64,000 bases of DNA, from assembly GCA_951812665.1 (NCBI GenBank), contig CATOST010000002.1:1-64000 (forward strand). Reading direction: 5' to 3'. This document shows positions 37,188 to 46,072 of this stretch, piece by piece; within the stretch, counting starts at the first letter, position 1; every line of letters begins with the position of its first letter. Both the position numbers and the translations under genes were made by a program. The DNA is from an uncultured Acidobacteriota bacterium. Its GTDB lineage: Bacteria; Acidobacteriota; UBA6911; RPQK01; JAJDTT01. Under the pieces are notes generated by a model, which was not told the origin of the DNA, did no database searches, and saw nothing but the letters and a program-made list of their open reading frames with translations.

Positions 37188-38168
37188 ATGCAGATCATTG
37201 ACGACCTCAAGAATCTCCCTCCCGGACTGCCCTATCCGGTGGCCACGATCGGAGTTTTCGACGGTCTGCATCTGGGGCATCAGGCGATCGTCAAACGAGT
37301 CGTGCGGCGGGCTCGGGAAATGAACGGGAGCGGGATTCTCCTCACCTTTTCCCCTCACCCTCAGAAAATCATTTCGCCGGCGGACGCGCCCTCCTTGTTG
37401 CAATTGCCGGCGCAGAAGCATCGTCTCCTCAGCAAGATGGGTCTGGACATCCTGGTGCGTTTCCCTTTCAGCCGTCAGGTCTCCCGATTCAGTCCGGAAC
37501 GCTTCGTCCGGGACGTGTTGGGCTCCCATGGAGTGAGGGAGATTCACGTGGGCAGCAACTTTCGCTTCGGTTATGGGAGAGCAGGCGACTTCAAGACCAT
37601 GGAGTCGCTGGGCCGGAAGTTCGGGTTTGACGTCTTTTCCATCGATTCGGTCCGTTTTCGGGGACAACGTGTCAGCAGTACGGTCGTCCGCAAGTTGTTG
37701 GGCCAAGGGAGGGTGGCACTCTGCCGCCGCCTTCTGGACCGGCCCTACCAGATCCTGGGTACGGTGGTGAGGGGATCGGGCAGAGGTGCGGACCTGGGAT
37801 ACCCGACGGCGAATCTTCAGCCGGCCAGCGAACTCATACCGGCAACTGGGGTGTACGTCACTCGAGCGACGGTCAACGGCGCTGTTTTTGTCGGCGCCAC
37901 TAATGTAGGCTACCGGCCCACGCTCGGTGAACCCGCGGAAAAGCCGGTGGTCGAGACCTACTTGCTGGATGCGGACTGCGACCTCTATGGAGAGTTCATG
38001 ACGCTCGATTTCTGGTGCCGGCTGCGTGCGGAAAAGCGATTCCGCAACCTTGAAGCCTTGAAACGGCAACTCGGGTGTGACGTACGCAGGGCCCGCAAAT
38101 ATGGAATGAAGTCGGATTCGGTCCTAGGAGTCTGCGCGGCAGAAATTGATCTACTGCGAAAGCGGTAG
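37188..38168 (+). CDS. ribF: Bifunctional riboflavin kinase/FAD synthetase
   Basis: Converts riboflavin to FMN and FAD. The 326-residue protein has the nucleotidyltransferase half (ATIGVFDGLHLGHQAIV, TFSPHPQKI, HVGSNFRFGYGRAGDF, ISSTVVR-like RVSSTVVRKLL) and the kinase half (GRGADLGYPTANLQP, YVTRATVNG, VETYLLDADCDLYGEFMTLDFW). The final 15 residues (LGVCAAEIDLLRKR) are encoded by the left arm of an inverted-repeat element, so the native C-terminus has probably been replaced by that insertion. Confidence 0.95.
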   Translation: MQIIDDLKNLPPGLPYPVATIGVFDGLHLGHQAIVKRVVRRAREMNGSGILLTFSPHPQKIISPADAPSLLQLPAQKHRLLSKMGLDILVRFPFSRQVSRFSPERFVRDVLGSHGVREIHVGSNFRFGYGRAGDFKTMESLGRKFGFDVFSIDSVRFRGQRVSSTVVRKLLGQGRVALCRRLLDRPYQILGTVVRGSGRGADLGYPTANLQPASELIPATGVYVTRATVNGAVFVGATNVGYRPTLGEPAEKPVVETYLLDADCDLYGEFMTLDFWCRLRAEKRFRNLEALKRQLGCDVRRARKYGMKSDSVLGVCAAEIDLLRKR

Positions 38169-38288
38169 AATCGGTCCATATTTCCTCGATTTCTCGGCGA
38201 ATAGAACGACTATGCACCTCCAAATCGAGAAAATCTGGCCTCGATTCCCCACTTTCTCGCTACGATCATTTCTGCCGCGCAGACTCCT
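38126..38288. repeat. Inverted-repeat-bounded element (family B) at the end of ribF
   Basis: The arms at 38126-38146 and 38268-38288 are 21 bases each and perfect reverse complements, beginning AGGAGTCTGCGCGGCAGAAA. The element is 163 bp, overlaps the last 43 bases of ribF and ends 15 bases before gatC. The interior has two further complementary tracts around CTCGATTTCTCG and AATCGAGAAAATC. The size and terminal repeats suggest a MITE-like insertion; no coding frame is credible. Confidence 0.8.
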
Positions 38289-38303
38289 CGAGAAGAAGCC
38301 CCA

Positions 38304-38600
38304 ATGAGCATCACTCCCAAAGAAGTCCGGAGAATCGCCGCGTTGTCCCATCTGGAGTTCTCGCCCGATGAACTGCAACGGTTCGTCGCCCAGTTCCAGC
38401 GGATTCTGGACTATTTCGAACAACTCCAGCAGGTGGACACGGAAGGGGTGGCGCCGACCTATCATGGCTTGGTGGAGATCCCGGAAGGGGGCGCCGTGCG
38501 TCCGGATCGGACCCGGCCCTCGCTGGCGCCGGAAGCGGTCCTGGAGGGGGCGCCCAAGGCTCAAGAGGGGTACTTCCGAGTGCCCCGGGTCATCGAGTGA
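38304..38600 (+). CDS. gatC: Asp/Glu-tRNA amidotransferase subunit C
   Basis: Small subunit that steadies GatA. The 98-residue protein MSITPKEVRRIAALSHLEFSPDELQRF, with FQRILDYFEQLQQVDTEGVAPTYH and a C-terminal GYFRVPRVIE, is a standard GatC. It overlaps gatA by four bases. gatB is not in the window and must lie elsewhere. Confidence 0.95.
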   Translation: MSITPKEVRRIAALSHLEFSPDELQRFVAQFQRILDYFEQLQQVDTEGVAPTYHGLVEIPEGGAVRPDRTRPSLAPEAVLEGAPKAQEGYFRVPRVIE

Positions 38601-40096
38601 TGAATCACGAGCCCCCCGGACGCCCGAGTGAAATCTGCGATCTGTCCATTGCCCAACTGCACCGGGAGATCAAGAATCGGCAGCTCTCATCGGTAGAAAT
38701 TGCCGAAGCCTACCTGCGGCGGATTCGGTCGCGCGACCCCAAGATCCAGGCCTTCATCAGCGTTCGTGCGGACACTCTGCTGGAGGAGGCGCGGGCTCTG
38801 GATCGGTCTCTGGTCTCGGGGAAACGGGAGGCCGGCCTGTTGACCGGGATTCCTCTGGCCGTGAAGGACAATATTGTTACCCAAGGAACGCGGACGACCT
38901 GCGGGTCCCGGATTCTGGAGCATTACGTTCCCCCCTACGAAGCCACAGTGGTCGCCCGTCTCCGGGCTGACGGAGCGCTGATTCTGGGAAAGACCAATCT
39001 GGACGAGTTCGCCATGGGTTCCACCACCGAGAACTCGGGATTCTTCCCCACCCGCAATCCCTGGGATCTGAACAGAGTCCCCGGCGGGTCCAGCGGCGGG
39101 TCGGCGGCGGCGGTGGCCGCATTGGAGGCGCCGGGCGCCCTGGGGAGTGACACCGGCGGCTCGATTCGCCAACCTGCCGCCTTCTGTGGAGTCGTGGGAT
39201 TGAAGCCGACCTACGGGAGGGTTTCCCGCTACGGACTGGTGGCCTTTGCCTCCTCCCTGGACCAGATTGGACCGTTGGCCCGCAGTGCCCGGGACGCGGC
39301 CATGATTCTGCAGGTCGTGTCCGGCTACGATCCAATGGACTCGACTTCCGCGAGGCGGCCGGTGGAAGATTTCGTTGGAGCGCTCGAAGGCGATGTCCGG
39401 GGCTTGAGGATCGGTCTTCCGGCGGAGTGGTTCTCGTCCGGTCTGGATCCGCGGATCGAGGCTGCGGTCCGGCGCGCGGCAGCCCGGCTGGAGGCGGTTG
39501 GGTGTGAGGTCGTGGAGGTCGATCTGCCCCATACTGAGTTCGCGATCGCCGCCTACTACATCATTGCTCTGGCCGAGGCGAGTTCGAATCTGGCTCGCTA
39601 CGATGGAATGCGATATGGCCACCGGAGCAGCAGCATCGGGGCCCTGGAAGAAACCTACCGGAACAGCCGCAACGAAGGATTCGGAGACGAGGTCAAGCGG
39701 CGGATCATGATCGGGACTTATGTCTTGAGCGCCGGCTACTACGATGCGTACTACCTCAAGGCCGGCAAGGTTCGAACCCTGATCAAGGAGGACTACTTCA
39801 GAGCTTTCGAGCGGGCGGACGTCCTGATGGGTCCCACCGCCCCATCGCTGCCGTTTCTGCAGGGAGACAAGATCGCCGATCCCCTGGAGATGTACTTGTC
39901 GGATGTGTACACGGTCACTGCCAATCTGGCGGGTATTCCTGGAGTGGCCACGACTTGTGCCTACACGCCCGAAGGGGTGCCGATCGGACTGCAGTTGCTG
40001 GGGCCCCACTTCGGGGAAGGTCGGTTACTGCGGGTCGCGCAGGTGCTGGAACAGGAGTTGGGCCTGGTGAAACCCGCTCTGTCCCTGGGCGCCTGA
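38597..40096 (+). CDS. gatA: Asp/Glu-tRNA amidotransferase subunit A
   Basis: Glutaminase subunit that supplies ammonia for Gln-tRNA (and Asn-tRNA) formation from misacylated tRNA. The 499-residue amidase-signature protein has the catalytic lysine in AVKDNIVTQG, the serines in VPGGSSGGSAAAVAA and GSDTGGSIRQPAAFCGVVGLKPTYG, and the C-terminal ATTCAYTPEGVPIGLQLLGPHFGE. The start overlaps gatC (ATGA). It is convergent with argB. Confidence 0.97.
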   Translation: MMNHEPPGRPSEICDLSIAQLHREIKNRQLSSVEIAEAYLRRIRSRDPKIQAFISVRADTLLEEARALDRSLVSGKREAGLLTGIPLAVKDNIVTQGTRTTCGSRILEHYVPPYEATVVARLRADGALILGKTNLDEFAMGSTTENSGFFPTRNPWDLNRVPGGSSGGSAAAVAALEAPGALGSDTGGSIRQPAAFCGVVGLKPTYGRVSRYGLVAFASSLDQIGPLARSARDAAMILQVVSGYDPMDSTSARRPVEDFVGALEGDVRGLRIGLPAEWFSSGLDPRIEAAVRRAAARLEAVGCEVVEVDLPHTEFAIAAYYIIALAEASSNLARYDGMRYGHRSSSIGALEETYRNSRNEGFGDEVKRRIMIGTYVLSAGYYDAYYLKAGKVRTLIKEDYFRAFERADVLMGPTAPSLPFLQGDKIADPLEMYLSDVYTVTANLAGIPGVATTCAYTPEGVPIGLQLLGPHFGEGRLLRVAQVLEQELGLVKPALSLGA

Positions 40097-40118
40097 CGAC
40101 TCCCCGGCCCGGTCAGCC

Positions 40119-40246
40119 CGCAGTTCTCACCAGCGCGCGCGCCCAGCACGCAGTCGGTCCCGGAGAAACCTTGGAACAATCCGCGGAAATGCTCACAAAG
40201 AAATTATTTTTCATCATACGCGTAGCGACCTGGTGAGCACTGCGGG
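40119..40246. repeat. Inverted-repeat-bounded element between gatA and argB
   Basis: CCCGCAGTTCTCACCAG (40119-40135) and CTGGTGAGCACTGCGGG (40230-40246) are reverse complements except one position, bounding a 128-bp segment that fills most of the gap between convergent genes. The inner part is A/T-rich toward the right (AAGAAATTATTTTTCATC). It may be a small mobile palindromic element or a shared transcription stop. Confidence 0.65.
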
Positions 40247-41065
40247 TCAGGGGACGATGCGGGTCCCTGCCCGCCCCTCGATGCCCCGGATCAGGCCGTT
40301 GGGCGCCAATCCTCCCACGATCTGAAAGATGGGGATCTGCTGCTCCAATGCCTCCAAGGCGGTCTGCATTTTGGGAACCATCCCGTCGCTGATGGCGCCG
40401 GACCGCAGGTGTACGCGGACCTCATCCGCGGTCAGCCGGGGCACCGTCACGCGATAATCATCCAGGTAGAGGCCTTCCACGTCGGTCACCGAAACCAGAC
40501 GGTCGGCGCGCAACGCGGTGGCGAGTCTTGCGGCGAGAGTGTCGGCGTTGATATTGAGGATGCTGCCGTCATCCGTAGCGCACAGACAGCTCACCACCGG
40601 GAGCAGATTGGCAGCCCAAAGGTCCTGGATCAGTTGAGGATCGACGCTCTCGATCTCTCCGACCAGACCGAAATCCACCAATCGCTTCTCGGAGTCGCCG
40701 TTGCTTCCGGTGGTCCGTACGGGGATCGGTCCCCGGCGGCGGCAACGAACCAGTCCGGCATCGAAGCCGGCAAAGCCGATGGCCCTTACGCCGCAGGAAT
40801 TCAACGCCGCCACCAATTCCCGGTTCACGGCCGAGAAGACCATCTTCGCCGCGTTCAATGTGGGCTCGTCGGTGACGCGGCGCCCCTCATGCTGCACCAC
40901 CGGAATTCCCAGCCGGCGGCAAAGGCTGGAGAGCTGCTTGCCGCCTCCGTGGATCAGAAGGACCTGATGAGAGGCGCGAACCAGGGCCGTGATCTGACGG
41001 CAGAGAGACCGGCGGAAGCTCTCCTGTTCCAGGACCTTTCCGCTCAGCTTAATGACCAGGTTCAT
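40247..41065 (-). CDS. argB: Acetylglutamate kinase
   Basis: Phosphorylates N-acetylglutamate in arginine synthesis. The 272-residue protein begins MNLVIKLSGKVL and has LLIHGGGKQLSSLCRRLGIP, VTDEPTLNAAKMVFSAVNRELVAAL, LNINADTLAARLATALRAD and a C-terminal MVPKMQTALEAL. It also resembles LysZ-type kinases of the LysW lysine route, but no lysW or lysX lies here, so ArgB is the simpler reading. ATG 41065 overlaps the argD end by 17 bases. Confidence 0.88.
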   Translation of the reverse strand: MNLVIKLSGKVLEQESFRRSLCRQITALVRASHQVLLIHGGGKQLSSLCRRLGIPVVQHEGRRVTDEPTLNAAKMVFSAVNRELVAALNSCGVRAIGFAGFDAGLVRCRRRGPIPVRTTGSNGDSEKRLVDFGLVGEIESVDPQLIQDLWAANLLPVVSCLCATDDGSILNINADTLAARLATALRADRLVSVTDVEGLYLDDYRVTVPRLTADEVRVHLRSGAISDGMVPKMQTALEALEQQIPIFQIVGGLAPNGLIRGIEGRAGTRIVP

Positions 41066-42218
41066 AGTTGCGGACCACCTCCAGGAAGGCATCGGCCTCT
41101 TTTCGTCCCAGGACCAGCGGCGGCATCAGGCGAAGCACGGACGGATCGCTGGAGGTGCCGGCCAGGATTCTGCTCGTCCGCAGGAAGCGCCCCAGATCCT
41201 TGGCGGTTCCCCCCTGGATCTTGATGCCCAGCAAGAGACCCCTTCCGCGGACCTCCGCCACCCAGGGCAGGGTCTCCAGCTCTTGACGCAGATAGCTCCC
41301 GATCCGGGCCGCATTCCGGATCAGGTCCTCCTCTTCCAGAACTTCAAGCGTGGCTTCCATGGCGGCACAGGACATGGGGGCTCCTCCGAAAGTGGCGCCC
41401 AGGTCCCCGGACCGGACCTTTTCCGCCACCTCGCGGGTCACCAGAAGCGCACTGGCGGGAACTCCCGATGCGATCCCTTTGGCCAGGGTGACCATCTCGG
41501 GGTAGATTCCTGCGGTGCCGGCATAGAGGAAGCTGCCGGTGCGGCCGACGCCGGTCTGGACCTCGTCGAAAATGAGGAAAGCCCCATGGCTGCGGCAGGC
41601 GTCGTGGATCTGATGGAGAGTCTGCTCCGGAACCTCCTCCACTCCACCCATGCTCTGGATCGGCTCCAGCAGGACGGCAGCCGTGTCCGAATCGACAGCA
41701 TCGGCTACTTCCTGGAGATCCAGGATCCGATGACCGGGAACGGGAGTGTTCAGATACTCGGCGTAGTGGGAGACGCCGGTGCTGGAAAGACTTCCGTAAG
41801 TGCGTCCGTGAAAGGAATTTGACAGGGACAGCACATCGGTCCTGCCGGTCAGAGCCCGGGCCACCTTGATGGCACTCTCGTTGGCCTCGCTGCCCGAATT
41901 GGCCAAGAATGCCTGCCAGTAGGGCGGTCCCGCCAATTCCATCAGCTTCTTGACCGCCCGGGCCCGGACCGAGCTGTAGACCACGTTGGAATAGAAGAGA
42001 ATTCCCTCGGCCTGAGTGCGCAGGGCTTCCACGACCCGGGGGTGGCAGTGGCCGGTCGAGACCACGGCGTGGCCGCCGTACAGATCCAGGTATTCGTTTC
42101 CATCCTGGTCATAGACGTAGCAACCGCGACCCCGATCCAGCACCAACGGCAGCTTGGCGTATGTCTTCAGCTGGTACCGGTCCTCCGTTTCCTTGACGGT
42201 GTTGGCAAATTCTTCCAT
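41049..42218 (-). CDS. argD: Acetylornithine aminotransferase
   Basis: PLP enzyme converting acetylglutamate semialdehyde to acetylornithine. The 389-residue protein shows DLYGGHAVVSTGHCHPRVVEAL, FLANSGSEANESAIKVAR, FHGRTYGSLSSTG, FDEVQTGVGRTG and the PLP-lysine segment TLAKGIASGVP. ATG 42218, preceded by CAGGGAGAGAAA, is the natural start; the frame continuing to 42764 lies inside argC. Middle gene of the argC-argD-argB series. Confidence 0.95.
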   Translation of the reverse strand: MEEFANTVKETEDRYQLKTYAKLPLVLDRGRGCYVYDQDGNEYLDLYGGHAVVSTGHCHPRVVEALRTQAEGILFYSNVVYSSVRARAVKKLMELAGPPYWQAFLANSGSEANESAIKVARALTGRTDVLSLSNSFHGRTYGSLSSTGVSHYAEYLNTPVPGHRILDLQEVADAVDSDTAAVLLEPIQSMGGVEEVPEQTLHQIHDACRSHGAFLIFDEVQTGVGRTGSFLYAGTAGIYPEMVTLAKGIASGVPASALLVTREVAEKVRSGDLGATFGGAPMSCAAMEATLEVLEEEDLIRNAARIGSYLRQELETLPWVAEVRGRGLLLGIKIQGGTAKDLGRFLRTSRILAGTSSDPSVLRLMPPLVLGRKEADAFLEVVRNYEPGH

Positions 42219-42244
42219 TTTCTCTCCCTGTCGAGTCGGGTCCG

Positions 42245-43255
42245 TCACGGGTGCGACGGAGGGAAATCGAGTCCCATGGTTTCCGGGAGGCCGCAAATCA
42301 GGTTCATGTTCTGAATGGCCTGTCCGGCAGCGCCCTTCTGTAGATTGTCCAGCGTCGACCAGACGATGAGGAACTGTTCGTCGTGGGCCGCGCCCAAATC
42401 TACGAAGTTCCCGTTGCGGACGAAGTTGATGTCCGGGTCTTCGCCGACCCAACGAACGAAGAATTCGTTTCCGTAGTAGCTGGAGTAGAGATCCCGGACT
42501 TCGTCGGTCCGCAGCGGCCGGTGCAACTCCATGTAGTGGCTGGCAAATATGCCCCGGACCAGGGGTGTGGAGTAAGTCTGGAAAACCAGCGGGTGAGCGG
42601 CGGTGTCCAGGATCTGTGAGATCTCGGCCACGTGCTGGTGCCGAAATGGCTTGTAGGGAAAGAAGCTGTTGCTCCGCCGGGGATGGTGAGTCTTGGGGCC
42701 GGGCCCCCGGCCGGCCCCGGAGGATCCGGTCTTGGTGTCTACGAAAACGGGGCCCTTGACCCACCCCTCCTGGTACAGGGGGTGGAGGGCAAGAATGGTG
42801 GCGGTGGCAAAGCAGCCCGGATTGGCGACCCTGGAGCTCCCGCGTATCCGGTCCCGATGGATCTCGGGAAGGCCATAGACGAACCTGGACTGATGTTGTG
42901 GGGCCTCCTGGGCAAATCCGTAGTGCTGCTCAAAGACGGCGGCATCGGAAATGCGGAAATCTCCGCTCAGGTCGATGACGATCAGGTCCGGAGGAAGCTG
43001 CGGCAGGATCTTCATGGCATGGCCATGGGGCAACGCCAGGAAAAGGACGTCCAAATCGGTGTCCGAAAGAGATTCCAGACTGTCGAAATGAGAGTCCACG
43101 AATCCCCGCAGGTTGGGATAGAGGGAAGCCACAGGCTGGCCGGAGAACTGCCGGGAGGAGATCCAGCGCAACTGCGCCCGGGGATGTTTGGCCAAGTTCC
43201 GGATCAGTTCCCCGCCGCTGTATCCCGACCCGCCGGCTATGCCGATCTTGACCAT
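42245..43255 (-). CDS. argC: N-acetyl-gamma-glutamyl-phosphate reductase
   Basis: NADPH-dependent reduction of acetylglutamyl phosphate. The 336-residue protein begins MVKIGIAGGSGYSGGELIRNLAKHP, has LALPHGHAMKILPQLP, VIDLSGDFRI, YGLPEIHRDRIRGSSRVANPGCFATATILAL with the active-site cysteine, and HHPRRSNSFFPYKPFRHQHVAEI. ATG 43255 lies inside the 3' end of the upstream P-loop gene (19-base overlap), which suggests translational coupling. Confidence 0.95.
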   Translation of the reverse strand: MVKIGIAGGSGYSGGELIRNLAKHPRAQLRWISSRQFSGQPVASLYPNLRGFVDSHFDSLESLSDTDLDVLFLALPHGHAMKILPQLPPDLIVIDLSGDFRISDAAVFEQHYGFAQEAPQHQSRFVYGLPEIHRDRIRGSSRVANPGCFATATILALHPLYQEGWVKGPVFVDTKTGSSGAGRGPGPKTHHPRRSNSFFPYKPFRHQHVAEISQILDTAAHPLVFQTYSTPLVRGIFASHYMELHRPLRTDEVRDLYSSYYGNEFFVRWVGEDPDINFVRNGNFVDLGAAHDEQFLIVWSTLDNLQKGAAGQAIQNMNLICGLPETMGLDFPPSHP

Positions 43256-44322
43256 GGTATCAACCGTTCCAGGATGAAGGTGCACAGCTTTCCGGAACTC
43301 TCGAAGGAGTTGGCCGCGGGAACCTGGAAATGCCGCTCGATGTAGCGAATTCCCTCAGCGCTGTCGGTGGCCGGACCCGACACCAGAAGCGACAGCTCCT
43401 GGGGTTCATGACCCTGCTGGCGCAACCACTCCAGGGATCCCCAGACTCCCATCAGGTCGTTGGCGCACAGGACCACGCACACGGTTCGTTCCAGCAACCG
43501 ATCGTCACGGAACAGAGAATCGACGTGGTAGCCGCCCAGTATTCCGTCGCCGGCCTCCAAGAGGGTGAAGTCGGGCCGGGGGGAGGAAAGGTGGTGCACC
43601 AGCGACCGGGCGACCGTGGAGAGATCGGACAAATGGGCGCTGGAGGGAAGGCCCAGATCATGAAAACTCAAGACCCGGCCGGCCCCGCTCTTGCGCATTG
43701 CCTCCAGGTCGGCGCACGCTGCCACGCCGGCCACCTTGCCCGCGTTGACGGTGAAGCCCTTTTGGGAGAAGAGGCGGAGAATCTGCTTGCAGACGGCGGT
43801 CTTACCCGAGTTCATGCAGGTCCCCAGCACCAGGATCACGGGAATTCCGGGAAGGGAATGGGAAAGCGAGGGAAGGGCGCCGTCCAAAAGGCTCAGGAAC
43901 CTTTCCCCTTGGTGAACGGTCCCGAGATACTCGAGTTCCGCCGGCCAACCCAAGGCGCGATGAAAGGCGGTGCACTCGCCCATCACGCCCCCTTTGTTCA
44001 GAAGGTGGAAGATCGCTCCTGGGCCGAGTCGCGCCGGCAAGCGTCCGGAGAACCCGTGGAGAGCTCTTCGGGCACCGAGCGCGCCGACGATTATCATGCC
44101 CTCCCGGACGCGGACACCCCGACCCTCTGCCGTTTCCAACACCGGATAGGAAAGGTTCACGCTCCGGACGCGAGCCGCCACGACCTGGCCGTAATCGATC
44201 TGGTCCGGGTGTCCCAGCCGGAGGTTCCCAGGAAGCTGGAGACGAGAGGCCACCGAAGAGATGACGTCAACGCTGGTTTTAGCCGGAGTCGAAAGACTCG
44301 TGGCGTGCTTGAAGTCGTTCAT
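43237..44322 (-). CDS. Unrecognised P-loop NTPase-like protein at the head of the arg operon
   Basis: A 361-residue protein I cannot name. The first 150 residues are mixed and include a run with VRVREGMIIVGALGARRALHGFSGRLP. A P-loop, VILVLGTCMNSGKTAVCKQILRLF, starts near residue 165, then NAGKVAGVAACADLEAM and TLLEAGDGILGGYHVDSL, a pattern like the dethiobiotin synthetase/CobQ/DUF1611 group of P-loop folds. No signal peptide or membrane helix. It is first in the operon behind a strong promoter and overlaps argC by 19 bases, so a role tied to arginine metabolism is inferred only from position. GTPase or amino-acid ligase-like roles are possible. Confidence 0.75.
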   Translation of the reverse strand: MNDFKHATSLSTPAKTSVDVISSVASRLQLPGNLRLGHPDQIDYGQVVAARVRSVNLSYPVLETAEGRGVRVREGMIIVGALGARRALHGFSGRLPARLGPGAIFHLLNKGGVMGECTAFHRALGWPAELEYLGTVHQGERFLSLLDGALPSLSHSLPGIPVILVLGTCMNSGKTAVCKQILRLFSQKGFTVNAGKVAGVAACADLEAMRKSGAGRVLSFHDLGLPSSAHLSDLSTVARSLVHHLSSPRPDFTLLEAGDGILGGYHVDSLFRDDRLLERTVCVVLCANDLMGVWGSLEWLRQQGHEPQELSLLVSGPATDSAEGIRYIERHFQVPAANSFESSGKLCTFILERLIPWSRSA

Positions 44323-44360
44323 GCTCTGTCACCCATCCCGCTGAGAGGCAAGAGTTCATA

Positions 44361-44390
44361 TTTATACAAAAAATTATGGAAGAATGTCAA
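44361..44390 (-). promoter_or_regulatory. Sigma70-type promoter of the P-loop-argCDB operon
   Basis: On the minus strand TTGACA (44390-44385) and TATAAA (44366-44361) are separated by 18 bases, about 38 bases before the gene start at 44322. The surrounding 100 bases are much richer in A and T than the rest of the window. An ArgR-like box is possible (TATAAATATGAAC) but not convincing. Confidence 0.7.
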
Positions 44391-44438
44391 GTTAAGTGAG
44401 AAACTTCCGATCGAAATACAGTTATTCTGAATATTTCC

Positions 44439-45341
44439 TCAGATTGGATCGGTTTTTTCACGGCGGTCGGACGACTCTCCAGCTTCCAGACAGCGGCGGT
44501 AGACCTCCCGGCGAGGGAGCCCCAATGCGCGCGCGGCGGATCGCGCGGCCTGGGTAAGGGTCAGATCCCGAACCTGCATCAGTCCTTCCACGTAGGCTTC
44601 CAGGTCCAGGTTCGAAACCCTCGGCTGCTGAGATGCGGCTCCTTCGATGACCAGTGTGTACTCCCCTTTCGGCCGCCTGCCTGCCAGGGAACTTATCTGG
44701 CTCAGGGCTCCCAGGTAGAACGATTCGTGGATCTTGGTCATCTCCTTGGCCAGGCAGGTCTGGCGATCACCCAGGACTTCCTGGGCCAGCTCCAGGGTGG
44801 AGGCCAGTCGGTGCGGCGCCACGTAGAGAATCAACGTTGCCTTCAAGTCCTTCAGCGCCTCCAGCTCCCGGCGCATGGATCCGGACTGCCTGGGAAGAAA
44901 TCCGGCAAACAGGAAGCGATCGGTGGGAAGGCCGGAAACCGACAGAGCGGCGACGGCCGCCGAGGGGCCGGGGATCGGAGAGACGGGAATCATGTTCTTC
45001 CGGCAGAGGCGTACCAGGCGGTAACCGGGGTCCGAGACCAGGGGTGTCCCGGCATTGCTGATCAAGGCAATGTTCCGGCCCTGGCGGAGCCGGTTCAAGA
45101 GGGTCCGGGCCTGGGCCGTTTCATTGTGCTCGTGGTAGCTGATGGTGGGAGTCCGGATGGCGAAGCTGGCGAGCAACTTTCCCGAATGTCGAGTGTCCTC
45201 ACAAGCGATGAGTTCGACGGAAGCGAGCACCTCGCGGCCCCGTGGGCTCAGATCCCCCAGATGGCCCAAGGGCGTGGCCAGAACATGAAGAGTTCCAGCT
45301 GCGGCGTTCCCCCGGGATGGAAGACCAGTCGCGGAATTCAT
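44439..45341 (-). CDS. rsmI: 16S rRNA (cytidine-1402-2'-O)-methyltransferase RsmI
   Basis: Methylates C1402 of 16S rRNA. The 300-residue protein has the tetrapyrrole-methylase fold: [88 protein letters not shown] and [13 protein letters not shown]. Last gene of the gltX-GT-pdxJ-rsmI chain; the ATG overlaps the pdxJ stop. Confidence 0.95.
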   Translation of the reverse strand: MNSATGLPSRGNAAAGTLHVLATPLGHLGDLSPRGREVLASVELIACEDTRHSGKLLASFAIRTPTISYHEHNETAQARTLLNRLRQGRNIALISNAGTPLVSDPGYRLVRLCRKNMIPVSPIPGPSAAVAALSVSGLPTDRFLFAGFLPRQSGSMRRELEALKDLKATLILYVAPHRLASTLELAQEVLGDRQTCLAKEMTKIHESFYLGALSQISSLAGRRPKGEYTLVIEGAASQQPRVSNLDLEAYVEGLMQVRDLTLTQAARSAARALGLPRREVYRRCLEAGESSDRREKTDPI

Positions 45342-46072
45342 TCGTTCATGGCGCGCAACATCTCTCTGACGGCGCGTTCCATGCCCACCAGGGTGGCTCG
45401 AGCCACGATGTTGTGTCCGATGTTGAGCTCCTCCACTTGAGGGAGTTGCGATACGGGTCGTACGTTTCGATAGGTCAGGCCATGACCGGCCAGGACCCGA
45501 ATACCCCGCGAGACGGCGAATTCCGCGGCTTCCACGATCTTGCCCAGCTCCCGCCTGAAGCCCGGTTCGTGTTCCGACAATCCCTTGGGGACGGCGTCGG
45601 CATAGGCCGCCGTGTTGAGTTCCACCAGGCGTGCGCCAATCCGGGAAGCGGCGTCCAACTGCTCCGGATCGGGATCGATGAACAGGGAGACCTCCAACCC
45701 CGCTGCTTCCAGGGTTCGGATCGCGGAGCGGATCGATTCGGGCCGCGCCACGACATCCAGTCCTCCCTCGGTCGTGACCTCCTCATCGGTTTCCGGCACC
45801 AGGCTGGCGGTATTGGGACGGAGCCGGGTCGCGATTTCCATCATCTCTTCGGTGATGGCCATTTCCAGGTTGAGGCGGGTGGTGACGACCTCCCGCAATA
45901 TTCGTACGTCCCGCTCTCGAATATGGCGCCGGTCTCCGCGCAAGTGGACGGTGATGCCGTCGGCGCCTGCCAGCTCGGCCAGCAGCGCTGCGGTCACCGG
46001 ATCCGGCTCGGGGGCCCGGCGAGCCTGCCGAACCGTGGCCACGTGGTCCACATTCACACCCAGTCTGGTCAT
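45338..46072 (-). CDS. pdxJ: Pyridoxine 5'-phosphate synthase
   Basis: Condenses 1-deoxyxylulose 5-phosphate with 3-hydroxy-1-aminoacetone phosphate in the DXP-dependent vitamin B6 route. The 244-residue TIM barrel has [54 protein letters not shown] and [10 protein letters not shown] near the end. Start overlaps the glycosyltransferase stop and stop overlaps rsmI (ATGA on both sides). Confidence 0.96.
   Translation of the reverse strand: MTRLGVNVDHVATVRQARRAPEPDPVTAALLAELAGADGITVHLRGDRRHIRERDVRILREVVTTRLNLEMAITEEMMEIATRLRPNTASLVPETDEEVTTEGGLDVVARPESIRSAIRTLEAAGLEVSLFIDPDPEQLDAASRIGARLVELNTAAYADAVPKGLSEHEPGFRRELGKIVEAAEFAVSRGIRVLAGHGLTYRNVRPVSQLPQVEELNIGHNIVARATLVGMERAVREMLRAMNE

Noticed and set aside
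42219-42764. ArgD extension of about 180 residues upstream
   Set aside because: It is an out-of-frame reading of argC; the ArgD fold begins after the ATG at 42218.
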